Both the position numbers and the translations under genes were made by a program. From the NCBI RefSeq assembly GCF_023522835.1, contig NZ_JALCZU010000006.1, positions 184,144 to 248,143 of the forward strand: a DNA stretch of 64,000 bases, in the 5' to 3' direction. Positions 16,045 through 26,908 of the stretch are shown in pieces. How positions within the stretch are numbered: the stretch's first letter is position 1; each line of letters begins with the position of its first letter. The notes beneath the pieces are model-generated. The model saw only the letters and a list, made by a program, of their open reading frames with translations, did not search any database and had not been told where the DNA came from. The DNA is from Oceanobacillus saliphilus (lineage in GTDB: Bacteria > Bacillota > Bacilli > Bacillales > Amphibacillaceae).

Positions 16045-18924
16045 TTAGTTTGAACTGACTTTTTCTTTACTATGAATTGCTTCTTCCATTCGTTTACGAT
16101 CACGTTCCAGAACGGATTTTAAATATTTTCCTGTATAGGATAGTTCTGCTTTCTCGGCGATTTGTTCAGGAGTCCCTGTGGCGACAATTTGTCCACCACG
16201 ATCTCCACCTTCCGGGCCAAGATCGATAATATGGTCAGCGCTTTTAATAACGTCCAGGTTATGCTCAATAATCAATACCGAATCGCCATTATCAACTAGG
16301 CGTTGGAGAACGACAAGCAGTCGCTTAATATCATGAACATGCAGTCCTGTGGTCGGCTCATCCAAGATATAGAAGGACTTGCCGTTTGACCGTTTATGGA
16401 GCTCACTGGCCAATTTAACACGCTGTGCTTCCCCGCCCGATAAAGTAGTTGCCGACTGACCAAGCTTAACATAGCCTAATCCTACATCGTAAAGTGTTTG
16501 TATCTTCCTTTTTATTTTTGGAACAGCAGCGAAGAAATCAACGGCGTCCTCAATCCGCATATCCAGTATCTCTGCAATACTTTTGCCTTTATATTTCACT
16601 TCCATTGTTTCTCTATTATAGCGATTGCCACGGCATACTTCACAAGGTACATATACATCAGGCAGAAAATGCATTTCAATCTTGATGATTCCATCTCCGC
16701 GACATGCTTCACAACGTCCACCTTTTACGTTAAAGCTAAAACGTCCCTTTTTATAGCCGCGCACCTTTGCTTCGTTCGTCTGTGCAAACAGATCACGAAT
16801 ATCATCAAATACACTCGTATATGTAGCTGGATTTGACCTTGGTGTACGACCAATCGGAGACTGATCGATATTGATAACCTTATCAATGTGTTCGATACCG
16901 TTTATTTTTTTATGTTTCCCTGGTCTGTGTTTCCCTCGATAAAGAGCCTTTGCCAGTGCTTCATAGACAATCTCGTTTACAAGTGTACTTTTACCAGAAC
17001 CAGAAACCCCGGTTACAACCGTCATTAAGCCAATTGGGATTTTAACAGAAACATCTTTTAAGTTATTTTGTGCTGCACCAATTACTTCGATTTTACGCTT
17101 ATCCGGTTTACGGCGTTTGGTTGGGACAGAAACATATTCTTTACCTGATAAATATCTTCCTGTTAATGAATTTTTATTCTCCATTACTTTTTCAGGAGTA
17201 TCGTTTGCTATAATCTCTCCACCATGTTCACCTGCTCCTGGACCGATATCAATAAGCCAATCTGAAGCTAGCATCGTATCTTCATCATGTTCCACGACAA
17301 GTAATGAATTATCGAGATCACGCATTTTCTTAAGTGTTTCAATAAGCCTGTCATTATCCCGCTGATGTAGACCGATTGATGGTTCATCCAATACATACAG
17401 CACTCCAGTCAATGCGGAACCGATTTGTGTCGCCAGCCGAATACGCTGTGCTTCCCCGCCAGATAATGTTCCAGCTGCACGGGAAAGTGTCAAATAGTCC
17501 AAGCCGACATTATGCAGGAACTCAAGACGGTTATTGATTTCCTTCAAAATCATGTTGGCAATCTGTGTCTCTTTCTCAGTCAGGTCCAGGTTATTGAAAA
17601 ACGATTCGGCCTCCACAACGGAAAAATCAGTTACCTTACTGACATGCAATCCATTGATGAGAACAGCAAGCGCTTCTTCTTTCAGTCTATACCCTTTACA
17701 TTTCGTACAGTTTTTTTCTGCCATGTATTTTTGCAATGTTTCCCGGATAAATTCAGATGTTGTTTCTTTATAGCGCCGTGCTACATTATTGATGACACCT
17801 TCAAATACGACATCCGTATTCCGTGTACTTCCAAAATCATTCACATAATGGAAATGTATTTTTTCTTTACCACTGCCATACAGTAACTTATCCATTTTTT
17901 CTTTAGGAATATCTTTAACCGGTATATCCATATCTATATCAAAATGCTTACATGCACTTTTCAGTAACTGCGGATAATACTGTGAGCTAATTGGTTCCCA
18001 CGGTGCCAGCGCATTTTCATTTAACGTTCTATCCCAGTCCGGAATAACGAGATCAGGATCCACTTCCAGCTTTGTACCGAGGCCATCACAGCTCGTGCAT
18101 GCTCCAAATGGACTGTTAAAGGAAAAGAGACGAGGTTCGAGTTCACCAATGGAAAATCCACATATAGGACATGCATGATTTTCGCTGAATGTCAGTTCTT
18201 CCTGATCTATAATATCAACAATGATTTTCCCTTCTCCAAGATGCAGGGCTGCTTCAATCGAATCACTCAGTCTGCCCGCGACACCTTCTTTTACTACTAC
18301 ACGATCTACGACAACTTCAATCGAATGCTTTTTGTTTTTCTCTAGTTTAATATCTTCTGTTATTTCACGCATTTCTTTATCAACACGGATACGGACATAC
18401 CCTTCCTGCTTCAGATTCTCAAAAACTTTTACATGTTCCCCTTTTCTTCCTGAAACAACAGGAGCAAGTATCTGAAGCTTGGTCCTCTCTGGATATTCCA
18501 GTATTCGGTCAACCATTTGCTGCACTGTTTGCGAACTGATTTCGATACCATGTTTCGGACATGTCGGCCGTCCAACTCGTGCATACAATAAACGCAGATA
18601 ATCATATATTTCAGTTACGGTACCGACAGTCGACCTCGGGTTTTTGCTTGTCGTTTTCTGATCAATGGAAATAGCTGGTGACAGTCCCTCAATAATATCA
18701 ACATCAGGTTTATCCATCTGACCTAGAAACATTCTGGCATATGCAGATAGCGACTCCACATAGCGACGCTGTCCTTCCGCATAAATTGTATCAAATGCTA
18801 GGGATGACTTACCGGAACCCGATAGGCCGGTCAATACAACCAGTTTATTTTTAGGGATATCAATATCTACATTCTTCAGATTATGGGCACGTGCTCCCCT
18901 TATTTTAATTGTTTTACTGGGCAT
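16045..18924 (-). CDS. uvrA: Excinuclease ABC subunit A
   Basis: 959 residues. ATPase that finds bulky DNA lesions and loads UvrB. Two ABC modules are visible: Walker [15 protein letters not shown] near the N-terminus and [13 protein letters not shown] in the C-terminal half, each paired with an LSGGEAQR signature. Zinc-finger cysteines occur in [13 protein letters not shown]...CTSC and [14 protein letters not shown]...CEVC. The start is ATG 18924 ([10 protein letters not shown]) with GGAAGG upstream, 7 nt after uvrB. An in-frame ATG 23 codons earlier would overlap uvrB and lacks support. Confidence 0.98.
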   Translation of the reverse strand: MPSKTIKIRGARAHNLKNVDIDIPKNKLVVLTGLSGSGKSSLAFDTIYAEGQRRYVESLSAYARMFLGQMDKPDVDIIEGLSPAISIDQKTTSKNPRSTVGTVTEIYDYLRLLYARVGRPTCPKHGIEISSQTVQQMVDRILEYPERTKLQILAPVVSGRKGEHVKVFENLKQEGYVRIRVDKEMREITEDIKLEKNKKHSIEVVVDRVVVKEGVAGRLSDSIEAALHLGEGKIIVDIIDQEELTFSENHACPICGFSIGELEPRLFSFNSPFGACTSCDGLGTKLEVDPDLVIPDWDRTLNENALAPWEPISSQYYPQLLKSACKHFDIDMDIPVKDIPKEKMDKLLYGSGKEKIHFHYVNDFGSTRNTDVVFEGVINNVARRYKETTSEFIRETLQKYMAEKNCTKCKGYRLKEEALAVLINGLHVSKVTDFSVVEAESFFNNLDLTEKETQIANMILKEINNRLEFLHNVGLDYLTLSRAAGTLSGGEAQRIRLATQIGSALTGVLYVLDEPSIGLHQRDNDRLIETLKKMRDLDNSLLVVEHDEDTMLASDWLIDIGPGAGEHGGEIIANDTPEKVMENKNSLTGRYLSGKEYVSVPTKRRKPDKRKIEVIGAAQNNLKDVSVKIPIGLMTVVTGVSGSGKSTLVNEIVYEALAKALYRGKHRPGKHKKINGIEHIDKVINIDQSPIGRTPRSNPATYTSVFDDIRDLFAQTNEAKVRGYKKGRFSFNVKGGRCEACRGDGIIKIEMHFLPDVYVPCEVCRGNRYNRETMEVKYKGKSIAEILDMRIEDAVDFFAAVPKIKRKIQTLYDVGLGYVKLGQSATTLSGGEAQRVKLASELHKRSNGKSFYILDEPTTGLHVHDIKRLLVVLQRLVDNGDSVLIIEHNLDVIKSADHIIDLGPEGGDRGGQIVATGTPEQIAEKAELSYTGKYLKSVLERDRKRMEEAIHSKEKVSSN

Positions 18925-18931
18925 CACTTTT

Positions 18932-20914
18932 TCATCCTTCCGCTTTAATCTCAAATATAATATCACGAAGTTCTGCTGCTTTTTCAAAGTCAAGCGACTT
19001 TGCAGCTTCCTTCATTTCTTTTTCCATCTGTTTGAGAACTTTTTCCTTGTCTTTTTTCGTTAATTTCCTTAGGCTTTTCGATTCACCTTGATATTTTTCC
19101 TGTTCCTCTGCTGCAACGGTAGCTTTTATTACATCTCGTACATCTTTTCGAATGGTTTTCGGAGTAATCCCATGTTTTACATTATAGTCGTGCTGAATGG
19201 AGCGCCTTCTTAACGTCTCATCTATCGCCAACTGCATAGAGTTTGTTATTTTATCAGCGTACATGATAACTCTTCCATTCTCATTTCGCGCTGCCCTACC
19301 CATTGTTTGAATGAGTGAACGTTCTGAACGTAGGAACCCCTCTTTGTCGGCATCAAGAATTGCGACAAGGGAAACCTCAGGAATATCCAGACCCTCTCGA
19401 AGAAGGTTAATTCCAATGAGCACATCATATTTTCCGACACGAAGATCCCGGATAACTTCAATGCGCTCCAATGTCTTTATTTCTGAATGCAAGTACGCAA
19501 CCTTGATTCCTAGTTCCTTTAAGTAGTCGGTAAGATCTTCAGACATCTTCTTTGTAAGTGTCGTAACGAGCACACGTTCATTACGATCTGCACGTTTATT
19601 TATCTCTTCTATTAAATTATCAATTTGACCGTCAATTTGCCGAACTTCAATTTCAGGATCAAGTAATCCAGTCGGCCTGATGATCTGTTCCGTCATTTCC
19701 GGATTATGTTCCAGCTCATATGGTCCAGGTGTTGCTGACACATAAACAAGCTGCTTCGTTTTCTCTTCAAATTCCGTGAATCTCAATGGACGGTTATCCA
19801 TTGCTGAAGGAAGTCTAAAACCATGATCTACGAGAACTTGCTTTCTTGCCTGGTCACCATTGTACATTCCCCTGATTTGCGGCAATGTAACATGGGACTC
19901 ATCGATTACGACGAGAAAATCTTCCGGAAAGAAATCGATTAATGTATAGGGAGTTGCTCCTGATTCTCGAAGTGTCAAATGTCGCGAATAGTTTTCAATG
20001 CCCGAGCAAAATCCCATTTCACGCATCATTTCCAAATCATAGTTCGTACGTTGTTCGAGTCGCTGGGCTTCCAGCAGCTTATTTGCTTCACGCAATTCCT
20101 TCAGCCGTTCTTCCAATTCCATTTCTATGTTTTTAATCGCAATTTTCATTTTTTCCTCACCGGTGACGAAGTGGGACGCAGGGAAAATAGCTACATGTTC
20201 ACGATCGCCAATGATTTCTCCTGTTAATGCATCAACTTCCCGGATTCGATCAATCTCATCTCCAAAAAATTCAACACGTATACAGCGCTCTTCCCTGGAA
20301 GCAGGTATTATCTCTACAGAATCTCCCCTTACACGGAAAGTACCCCGCTTAAAATCTATATCATTTCGTGCATATTGGATATCTACAAGATTGCGTAACA
20401 ACTGATCCCGATCCTTTTCCATCCCCATCCGTAATGACAGTACCTGATTCCGATATTCTTCCGGATTACCCAAACCGTATATACAGGATACACTGGCAAC
20501 AATTAAAACATCTTTCCGTTCAAACAAGGCAGACGTTGCCGAGTGACGCAGTTTATCAATTTCATCATTAATACTTGCATCCTTTTCAATGAATGTATCC
20601 GTTGATGGGACATATGCTTCGGGCTGGTAATAATCATAATAACTGACAAAATACTCTACAGCATTATTCGGGAAAAACTCTTTAAACTCACTATATAACT
20701 GACCTGCCAATGTTTTATTATGGGCTATGACCAATGTTGGCCGATTAATTTCCTTGATTACGTTTGACATCGTAAATGTTTTCCCTGTACCGGTAGCACC
20801 CAGCAATGTCTGGTGACGTTGACCGGCAAGGAGCTTCTCCGTAATTTCCTTTATCGCGTTAGGCTGATCCCCTGCAGGTTCATATTTTGAAACCAATTCA
20901 AATTTATCCTTCAC
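18932..20914 (-). CDS. uvrB: Excinuclease ABC subunit B
   Basis: 660 residues. Helicase-like damage verifier of nucleotide excision repair; it receives DNA from UvrA and recruits UvrC. Walker [14 protein letters not shown] is at about residues 39-51, the DEAD-type motif is DESH, and the beta-hairpin region [17 protein letters not shown] is at about 92-108. A UVR domain ([19 protein letters not shown]) ends the protein and binds UvrC. First gene of uvrB-uvrA, preceded by a LexA box. Confidence 0.98.
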   Translation of the reverse strand: MKDKFELVSKYEPAGDQPNAIKEITEKLLAGQRHQTLLGATGTGKTFTMSNVIKEINRPTLVIAHNKTLAGQLYSEFKEFFPNNAVEYFVSYYDYYQPEAYVPSTDTFIEKDASINDEIDKLRHSATSALFERKDVLIVASVSCIYGLGNPEEYRNQVLSLRMGMEKDRDQLLRNLVDIQYARNDIDFKRGTFRVRGDSVEIIPASREERCIRVEFFGDEIDRIREVDALTGEIIGDREHVAIFPASHFVTGEEKMKIAIKNIEMELEERLKELREANKLLEAQRLEQRTNYDLEMMREMGFCSGIENYSRHLTLRESGATPYTLIDFFPEDFLVVIDESHVTLPQIRGMYNGDQARKQVLVDHGFRLPSAMDNRPLRFTEFEEKTKQLVYVSATPGPYELEHNPEMTEQIIRPTGLLDPEIEVRQIDGQIDNLIEEINKRADRNERVLVTTLTKKMSEDLTDYLKELGIKVAYLHSEIKTLERIEVIRDLRVGKYDVLIGINLLREGLDIPEVSLVAILDADKEGFLRSERSLIQTMGRAARNENGRVIMYADKITNSMQLAIDETLRRRSIQHDYNVKHGITPKTIRKDVRDVIKATVAAEEQEKYQGESKSLRKLTKKDKEKVLKQMEKEMKEAAKSLDFEKAAELRDIIFEIKAEG

Positions 20915-20959
20915 AGATACTGCCTCCGTTCCTTCGTGAAAATCTTTCTACTATATCTA

Positions 20960-20995
20960 ATTATATAGTTTAACATAAAAACGAACAAGTATTCG
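20960..20995 (-). promoter_or_regulatory. SOS (LexA) box overlapping the uvrB promoter
   Basis: CGAACAAGTATTCG at 20982-20995 matches the Bacillus LexA/DinR box CGAAC-N4-GTTCG except for one base. The minus-strand promoter TTGTTC (20983-20988), 17-nt spacer, TATAAT (20960-20965) overlaps it, so LexA should block RNA polymerase until DNA damage. Confidence 0.85.
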
Positions 20996-21156
20996 ATTAT
21001 TATGGATGATAATCTCTTAACTATACTACCCATAAACCATGAGAGAAAATCATGAATCCTTTTCATAGAGTCAGAAGATGGATGGCCCCATGCCTCATCT
21101 TACATTTGAATTTCCAAACAGTGTGGTCTTAGCGTGAGTTTCATACGGGGGAAAAT

Positions 21157-21181
21157 GGCAAAAGCAACCATGATGGTTGCT
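21157..21181 (-). terminator. Terminator of minJ
   Basis: AGCAACCA / TGGTTGCT with a 3-nt loop followed by TTTTGCCATTTT on the minus strand, touching the minJ stop codon. The 240 bp from here to uvrB hold no gene, only the uvrB promoter. Confidence 0.75.
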
Positions 21182-22398
21182 CAGCCTGACATTTCTTTTT
21201 TGGTTTTTTTTGATTTCTTGGAACGGAATGGAGAACCTGGAAAGAGAAGGCCAAGCTCATGATGGTCTCCTTCATAAAAAGCCCCTTGTACAAACCGGAC
21301 TTCCTGATTATCATCAAGTACTTCCAGCTTAAAGAAAGCGCCACTGCCTTGCAGTGCACGATAGAATTCCGTTTCCGTTGACACCTTTCTGCCATTCACT
21401 TTTGAAATAGTCTCTCCCGGAAAGACCGACAGTTTTGCTGCGGGTGTCAGTGGAATAATGCCTACGATTTTCAAACCTGTCTCCTGCGGTTGAAAAAAAG
21501 GTCTCCGAAGTCTGTCCCCGACACGATATTTATAATTTAAATATTCCTTACCGATAATAGCTAAAACAATTGCTACGATTGATAACATTGGCAGAAAAAT
21601 ACTAGAGGCAGCAATAAGAACGATTCCTAAGCCCAGCAAGCCATTAAATTTCGAGATTTTTTGGGTTGCCTGCATTGGATGATGCCCTTTCGCCAAATAA
21701 TCAAACCCAATCAAAAATGGAATGAGTATGAAACTGTACGTGGACTCCCCAATGGAAAAATATGGCCACCAAGATGCAAAGGGGGTAACCAACCCTGTTG
21801 GAATAACGGCGAAAAAGGGGATGACACTCAACTTCTTAATTCGATGCTGTCCAACCCAATATCCACGGTCACTTAATGTGATACCTGGATATGTTTCATC
21901 TCGCTTAACTCTACCAATCAATATAGATTCCACAATTAGCAATAATCCAGCCAGCAACGAAAGGCTTGATAGTATATTAAAATTAGTAACCAAATTTAAA
22001 TTTATATCTATAACGGTTTGATTTTCCAATAAAAGTGGCAAAAATAAGAGCAGTAAAAATGTGAATCCTATTGTATAGCTTGGAGATAAAAACGTAAATC
22101 TGAATGTAATACTCAACAGGATGGTAACAATCGCCAAAATCATAATCGATTCATAGGAAAAAACCATTCCTGCAGCTATCGTGATTATTGACAACACAAG
22201 TCCTGCAATTAGTGAAAAGCCCCATGTGCTTTTCCATTCCGAAAATATATCAAAGACTTTGGAACCAAAATCAAGTCTCTCCTGCTTTAATCGTTTGTAA
22301 CCAGCCAGTAGTATTAATAAGATTGTCCAATATACGATTGGGTTCAAAAAAAACCTGCCTATTCCTTTAGCAATTTCAATTAGCCATGCTTCTGCCAA
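21181..22398 (-). CDS. minJ: MinJ-like cell-division topology protein (membrane PDZ protein)
   Basis: About 405 residues: seven or eight hydrophobic segments over residues 15-300, then a C-terminal PDZ domain (IVGIIPLTPAAKLSVFPGET and onward). In B. subtilis MinJ bridges DivIVA and MinD at poles and septa. The identity rests on this topology and on position beside ctpB and uvrBA as in B. subtilis. I start it at TTG 22398 because AAGGTGAG lies just upstream; the TTG six codons earlier has no such site. The lysine-rich tail (RSKKSKKTKKEMSG) is probably cytoplasmic. Confidence 0.85.
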   Translation of the reverse strand: MAEAWLIEIAKGIGRFFLNPIVYWTILLILLAGYKRLKQERLDFGSKVFDIFSEWKSTWGFSLIAGLVLSIITIAAGMVFSYESIMILAIVTILLSITFRFTFLSPSYTIGFTFLLLLFLPLLLENQTVIDINLNLVTNFNILSSLSLLAGLLLIVESILIGRVKRDETYPGITLSDRGYWVGQHRIKKLSVIPFFAVIPTGLVTPFASWWPYFSIGESTYSFILIPFLIGFDYLAKGHHPMQATQKISKFNGLLGLGIVLIAASSIFLPMLSIVAIVLAIIGKEYLNYKYRVGDRLRRPFFQPQETGLKIVGIIPLTPAAKLSVFPGETISKVNGRKVSTETEFYRALQGSGAFFKLEVLDDNQEVRFVQGAFYEGDHHELGLLFPGSPFRSKKSKKTKKEMSG

Positions 22399-22473
22399 AC
22401 TACTCACCTTCTTCAATATCTGATGACCATCATTAATATATTCGATAGTTATCTATTATTTCCCTGCTTTTTC

Positions 22474-22573
22474 TATTAGAAAACTTGGTCGCCACCAAGC
22501 ATTTTGTGACTGCCTTAGTTGCACTTCTGCAGGCAGGAAAGTTTTACTCTCTTACCTGCCAAAAAACTTAATC
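22474..22573 (+). repeat. Three-hairpin dispersed repeat, copy A
   Basis: Starts TATTAGAAAACTTGG and ends CTGCCAAAAAACTTA. The first hairpin is perfect (CTTGGT, loop CGCC, ACCAAG) and the distal stem pairs GCAGG with CCTGC. Its 3' end directly meets the ctpB terminator at 22574. See the finding on this family. Confidence 0.85.
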
Positions 22574-22602
22574 AAAATCCACGAGCAGAACTCGTGGATT
22601 TT
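22574..22602 (-). terminator. Terminator of ctpB (bidirectional shape)
   Basis: AAAATCCACGAG / CTCGTGGATTTT with a 5-nt loop, T-rich on both strands, 140 nt past the ctpB stop codon. The region 22603-22745 holds no gene. It contains CTTCGGC...GCCGAAG and a GCTCTGGGAAAT stretch resembling decayed remains of the GC-rich repeat. Confidence 0.85.
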
Positions 22603-22745
22603 ATATGTTGCTCTTGTCATAAATTTTGTTGGCTTTTCAATCCTCGTAGTACATATAACCAGCTAAATAAGAGAAGCTGCTTCGGCGACCGCTCTGGGAA
22701 ATACACTCATGGATTACAGGCGGAAGCCGAAGTAACTTGTTTATG

Positions 22746-24215
22746 TTATCGATACAACTCTTCCAAAGCTTTATCCAGCTGCTGATCGTCATCACCATTA
22801 CGGATTTTTTCAATTAATTGGGTTTCGATTAATCCAGCTGTTTCCTCATTTACTTCACCAGTAGCAGCCAAATCATTATCAGATTGGAATGTAGTTACTG
22901 CTTTCTCTGTTTCTACACTGAAATAGCCATCTGTACGCCCAGTATCATAGCCTAACCCTGAAAGCATGACTTGCATATTTGCAATAGCCTCTGAAGTCTG
23001 ATCATATGCATAAGGTTCTTCTGCCTGAATTGGGTAAGTATAATAATACTCTGGCTGCCTTACTTCTATTGTCGGTTCGACGCCAGTTTCATTAATCCAC
23101 TCTCCACTCGGAGAAAGCCATCTGAAAGTTGTCAGCTTAATGGAACTGCCATCGCCCAATGGAACGGCCTGTTGAACTGTTCCCTTTCCATAACTTGTTT
23201 CTCCTACAATGTCGTATCCCAATTCCTTAAGTGCAACAGCTAGTATCTCTGAAGCGGAGGCGCTCCCTTCATTAATCACAACACTTACTGGATAATCCTT
23301 CTCTTCAGCCAATTCCGAGTAATATTCAACCTTTTCTCCATTACTATCTTCTATTTGAATATAAGGAATATCTTCTGGGACAAAGAGTGAAAGAATTTCC
23401 TCAGCAACATTTAACAGTCCACCTGGATTACCTCTCACATCAATTACCAGACCTTCAATCCCTTCATTTTCCAAAGCAGATAATTGCTCATTAAACTCCG
23501 TAAAGGTGTTTTCAGAGAAATTTGTGACTTCCAATACTCCTGTCATTTTTCCATCAACTGTTTCTGTACGGCTGTATACCGTTTCCACCGGAATTTCATC
23601 ACGTACAATTGTAATGTCAAATGGCTCTGCTACTCCTGAACGCTGAATTTGCAAAACGACTTCAGATCCTTTTTCGCCTCGTATCTTTGCAACTGCTTCA
23701 TTCAGATTCAACCCTTCGAGACTTTCGCCATCAACTGTCAGAACTTGATCATTCGGACGCAATCCCGCTTTTTCTGCAGGTGAATCCTTAATCGGGGCAA
23801 CTATTGTTACCAGACCATTAACCATGCTTACTTCTGCACCAATTCCCTCAAACGAAGATTCGATTTGATCATTAAACTGGCTAACCGTTTCAAGATCCAT
23901 ATAGGAGGTATGCGGATCTTCCAAAGTCGAAAGCATTCCCTCAATTGCTCCTTCTATTAATTGGCTATCCTCAACTTCCTCCAAGTAATTTTGCTTGATT
24001 AAACCATAGGCCTGGGCAATCTTATGCAAATCTCCAGGTAAACCTGCATCATTCGCTTGACCATCAGATTTTGGCAGACTCTGTGTTGGTTCCGAATTCT
24101 GCGCAAACTCCGGTCCATCAGGCTGAGCAATTTGAACACCGGCATATGCACCAGTAAAACCTAGGAAAAGTGCAGCAACCAGTATTAATATAATTTGTGA
24201 TTTTTTTAAATTCAT
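22746..24215 (-). CDS. ctpB: Carboxy-terminal processing protease CtpB (S41 family)
   Basis: 489 residues. An N-terminal signal anchor (residues 5-27) places it outside the membrane. A PDZ domain is at about 110-195, then the S41 catalytic domain with the Ser/Lys dyad in INEGSASASEILA and TSYGKGTVQQA, then a C-terminal peptidoglycan-binding domain 1. In B. subtilis CtpB cleaves SpoIVFA during the SigK checkpoint of sporulation. The ATG is preceded by AGAGGTGG. The position between minJ and ftsEX follows B. subtilis. Confidence 0.93.
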   Translation of the reverse strand: MNLKKSQIILILVAALFLGFTGAYAGVQIAQPDGPEFAQNSEPTQSLPKSDGQANDAGLPGDLHKIAQAYGLIKQNYLEEVEDSQLIEGAIEGMLSTLEDPHTSYMDLETVSQFNDQIESSFEGIGAEVSMVNGLVTIVAPIKDSPAEKAGLRPNDQVLTVDGESLEGLNLNEAVAKIRGEKGSEVVLQIQRSGVAEPFDITIVRDEIPVETVYSRTETVDGKMTGVLEVTNFSENTFTEFNEQLSALENEGIEGLVIDVRGNPGGLLNVAEEILSLFVPEDIPYIQIEDSNGEKVEYYSELAEEKDYPVSVVINEGSASASEILAVALKELGYDIVGETSYGKGTVQQAVPLGDGSSIKLTTFRWLSPSGEWINETGVEPTIEVRQPEYYYTYPIQAEEPYAYDQTSEAIANMQVMLSGLGYDTGRTDGYFSVETEKAVTTFQSDNDLAATGEVNEETAGLIETQLIEKIRNGDDDQQLDKALEELYR

Positions 24216-24306
24216 TTTTCCACCTCTATTTTTTTGATGCTATGTCCTAATATATATGATGCGGCCAAACAGTTTACTAGTGATATCGATTATTTATCTT
24301 TCGGTT

Positions 24307-24366
24307 TATTAGAAAACGTGGCAACTGCCTAAGCCTTTTGGGCGAATGCCTTACTTCCTAAAAAAG
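24307..24366 (+). repeat. Three-hairpin dispersed repeat, copy B (short, lacks distal hairpin)
   Basis: TATTAGAAAACGTGGCAACT onward matches copy C for about 47 bp, including GGGCGAATGCCTT, then jumps to CCTAAAAAAGCG. The distal stem is deleted. It lies between ctpB and the M23 gene. Confidence 0.8.
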
Positions 24367-24449
24367 CGTATAATTAAAGAATAACATTATATTTTCCCAA
24401 TGACTATGGTTTTATCTTGTGTGATTAGTGGAATAAAAAAATATAAGAG

Positions 24450-24484
24450 AAAAGGCATTGCACAGTGGGCAATGCCTTTTTCTC
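24450..24484 (-). terminator. Terminator of the M23 peptidase gene
   Basis: AGAGAAAAGGCATTGC / GCAATGCCTTTTTCTCT with a short loop directly at the stop codon, followed by a T-rich tract on the minus strand. Confidence 0.88.
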
Positions 24485-25957
24485 TTAGTTTATATAATTC
24501 ATTGGATTAGCAGGATTTCTATATCCGCCTGGATGTACCTCAAAATGCAGGTGCGTACCGGTAGATGTACCAGTTGACCCCATGACTCCGATTTGCTGAC
24601 CTTGACTTACGGTTTGTCCTGGCGAAACCGACATGCTATTTAGATGCGCATATAATGTGGTATAAGTTTTCCCATCAACAACATGTGTGATCATTACCGT
24701 ATTACCATAGCCACTCATTGAAGTTGCAGTAGAAACAACACCACTTGCTGATGCTTTAATTACTAAATCAGCAGGACCTCTTGTCCCAAAATCCACTCCA
24801 TTATGTGGTCTTACCACATTGTGAACGGGGTGAAGACGGTTTGGATTGAATGGGGAAGTTACTGGACCACTTGTTGGCCTGATAAAGTTTGCTGTCCCCG
24901 TTGAAGGTGCAGAAGCAACAGTTCCTGTGCTTTCATTTGAGCTTGAACTTGAGCTTGAACTTGAGCTTGAAGATTTAGCTGCGGCAGCTTCTTTTTCAGC
25001 TGCTTCTCTCGCTGCTTGTTCCTGCGCTGCTTTTTCGCGAGCCGCTTCTTCCCTAGCTAACTGTTCCAATTTACCTTTTTCTGATTCATATTGCTGCATT
25101 GCAACTTGTATAGCCGCTGCCTGATCATTTAAAATTTGCTGTTCTTCTTCTACACTAAGTTTGTATTCTTCCAAATCTTCGTGTTCCAATTCCAGCTGAG
25201 CAATTAACGTTTCTTTCTCAGCCATTTGCTTATCTAATTGACCTTTTAAAGCGACAAGTTCCTGCTTTTGTTTTTCCAGTGATTTCTTTTTATCTACCAC
25301 TGCAACTTTTTTCGTTTCTACTTCTTTTTTGCTAGCCTCTACTTCTAGTTTGTTTTCTTCGAGAGCTATCTTATCTGCAGACTGTGCTTCCATGATGGTT
25401 TTGTCCTGATCCATTATCGTATTTACGGCAGAAGTTCTGCTGATAAAGTCACCAAAACTGTTCGCACCAAAGATTACTTCGATATATTTCATATCTCCGC
25501 CGTTTTGCTGTATCGCGCGAAGTCTCTCTTTAAGCAATTCATCTCTTTTTGCAATTCTATCCTCGAGTATTTCGATTTCTTCTTTTAATTCTTCCATTCT
25601 ATCATTTAATTCGTTTATTTTATTCGTTAACTCTTCAATTTCATGATTTGTTTCTGAAATTGCATTTTCTTTTGCATTGATATCATTTTTAGTTTTTGAG
25701 AGTTCCTCATCAATGGTGTTTATTTCATTCTTAACCGTACTCTGTTGTTTCTCGTTTTCCCCTAATTTACTTTCGGTATCTTTTTTAGTACCTTCGAGTT
25801 TGCTTTTTTCACTTTCTACTTTACTTCTTTCTTCTTCCTGCTTTTTAATCTCTTGTTCGAGATCACTAATCGATTGAGCTGAAATGGAACTCATTCCAGC
25901 AGGTAATGTTGTCAATATCAAAACAGCAATAAGAATAACCGATGCTAACTTTTTCAA
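24485..25957 (-). CDS. Secreted coiled-coil M23 peptidoglycan hydrolase/activator
   Basis: 490 residues. Signal peptide (residues 1-28, ending near ISAQS), a very long Glu/Lys/Gln coiled coil (about 30-320), a serine-run linker (about 330-345) and a C-terminal LytM/M23 domain with RPHNGVDFGTRG and HLHFEVHPGG carrying the zinc ligands. The architecture matches EnvC-like partners that FtsEX regulates, and the gene directly follows ftsX on the same strand. This suggests FtsEX controls it (inference). It starts at TTG 25957 behind AAAAGGGGAA. A 12-bp tandem repeat encodes the serine linker. Confidence 0.88.
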   Translation of the reverse strand: MKKLASVILIAVLILTTLPAGMSSISAQSISDLEQEIKKQEEERSKVESEKSKLEGTKKDTESKLGENEKQQSTVKNEINTIDEELSKTKNDINAKENAISETNHEIEELTNKINELNDRMEELKEEIEILEDRIAKRDELLKERLRAIQQNGGDMKYIEVIFGANSFGDFISRTSAVNTIMDQDKTIMEAQSADKIALEENKLEVEASKKEVETKKVAVVDKKKSLEKQKQELVALKGQLDKQMAEKETLIAQLELEHEDLEEYKLSVEEEQQILNDQAAAIQVAMQQYESEKGKLEQLAREEAAREKAAQEQAAREAAEKEAAAAKSSSSSSSSSSSSNESTGTVASAPSTGTANFIRPTSGPVTSPFNPNRLHPVHNVVRPHNGVDFGTRGPADLVIKASASGVVSTATSMSGYGNTVMITHVVDGKTYTTLYAHLNSMSVSPGQTVSQGQQIGVMGSTGTSTGTHLHFEVHPGGYRNPANPMNYIN

Positions 25958-26014
25958 TCGTAATTCCCCTTTTCACTAATAATGGTCTTTTTGCTTCTCT
26001 GTATACGTCTATCT

Positions 26015-26908
26015 TTATACTTTCAGGAATTTACGGACACTCATCACACTGCCCCAAATACCGATAATTGCACCAATTGCAAGTACCATTAGCGACAACT
26101 GCCATGCAAAAGGATCAAATGGCAGAAGTTCAACAAAACTGAAAGATATCGTTTCACTGAAATTCGTATCCAGATAATAGTATCCACCCATAATTACTGC
26201 GATTGGAATTACGGAACCAAGAACTCCCAGCAGCAATCCTTCAATGAAGAAAGGCCATCTAATGAATCCGTTGGTTGCACCCACCAGCTTCTGTATACCT
26301 ATTTCGGTACTACGAGCAATAATTGTAATTTTAATGGTGTTGGAAATCAGGAAAATTGCTGTAAATACGAGTGCGATGACTAATGCAAGGCCGATGGTTC
26401 GGGCATATTTATTAAACTCGAATAACTGCTCGACCACATCCTGGCCGTAAACCACACTATCAACGCCATTTAGCGTTTCTACTTCCGATGCAATGCGTTC
26501 TGTATCTTCAGGAACGGCCGCCCTGACGATGTATACATGGTTTAAAGGGTTATCCTGTTCGAACAGCTTCCAGGACTCTCCTTCTTCACCCATACTTTCA
26601 ATTAATTTCTGCAATTCATCATCATTGGACGAAAATGCAACAGATTCCACTCCAGCGATTGTCTCAATTTCACCACCAAGTTCGATAATTTCATCCTCGG
26701 TAGCTGTCAAGTCTATCATTGTATTTATTTGAACATCATTTTCTATGTTATTTGCCATCTCATTTAAATTAAGTACCAATGCAAGAAAGACTGCCACAAG
26801 TATTAAAGTAGTTGTAACTGCACCGATTGAGGCAACTGTCATCCATCCATTGCGGATTATATTTTTTGACCCTTCCCGTACGTGACGCAAAAATGTTCTA
26901 AATTTCAT
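26015..26908 (-). CDS. ftsX: Cell-division ABC transporter permease FtsX
   Basis: 297 residues with one N-terminal membrane helix, a large external domain (about residues 50-165) and three C-terminal helices, as in FtsX. With FtsE it transmits ATP hydrolysis across the membrane to activate cell-wall hydrolases. I start it at ATG 26908 (MKFRTFLRHV) because GAGGTG lies 9 nt upstream; the ATG two codons before is too close to that site. It overlaps the last codons of ftsE. Confidence 0.94.
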   Translation of the reverse strand: MKFRTFLRHVREGSKNIIRNGWMTVASIGAVTTTLILVAVFLALVLNLNEMANNIENDVQINTMIDLTATEDEIIELGGEIETIAGVESVAFSSNDDELQKLIESMGEEGESWKLFEQDNPLNHVYIVRAAVPEDTERIASEVETLNGVDSVVYGQDVVEQLFEFNKYARTIGLALVIALVFTAIFLISNTIKITIIARSTEIGIQKLVGATNGFIRWPFFIEGLLLGVLGSVIPIAVIMGGYYYLDTNFSETISFSFVELLPFDPFAWQLSLMVLAIGAIIGIWGSVMSVRKFLKV

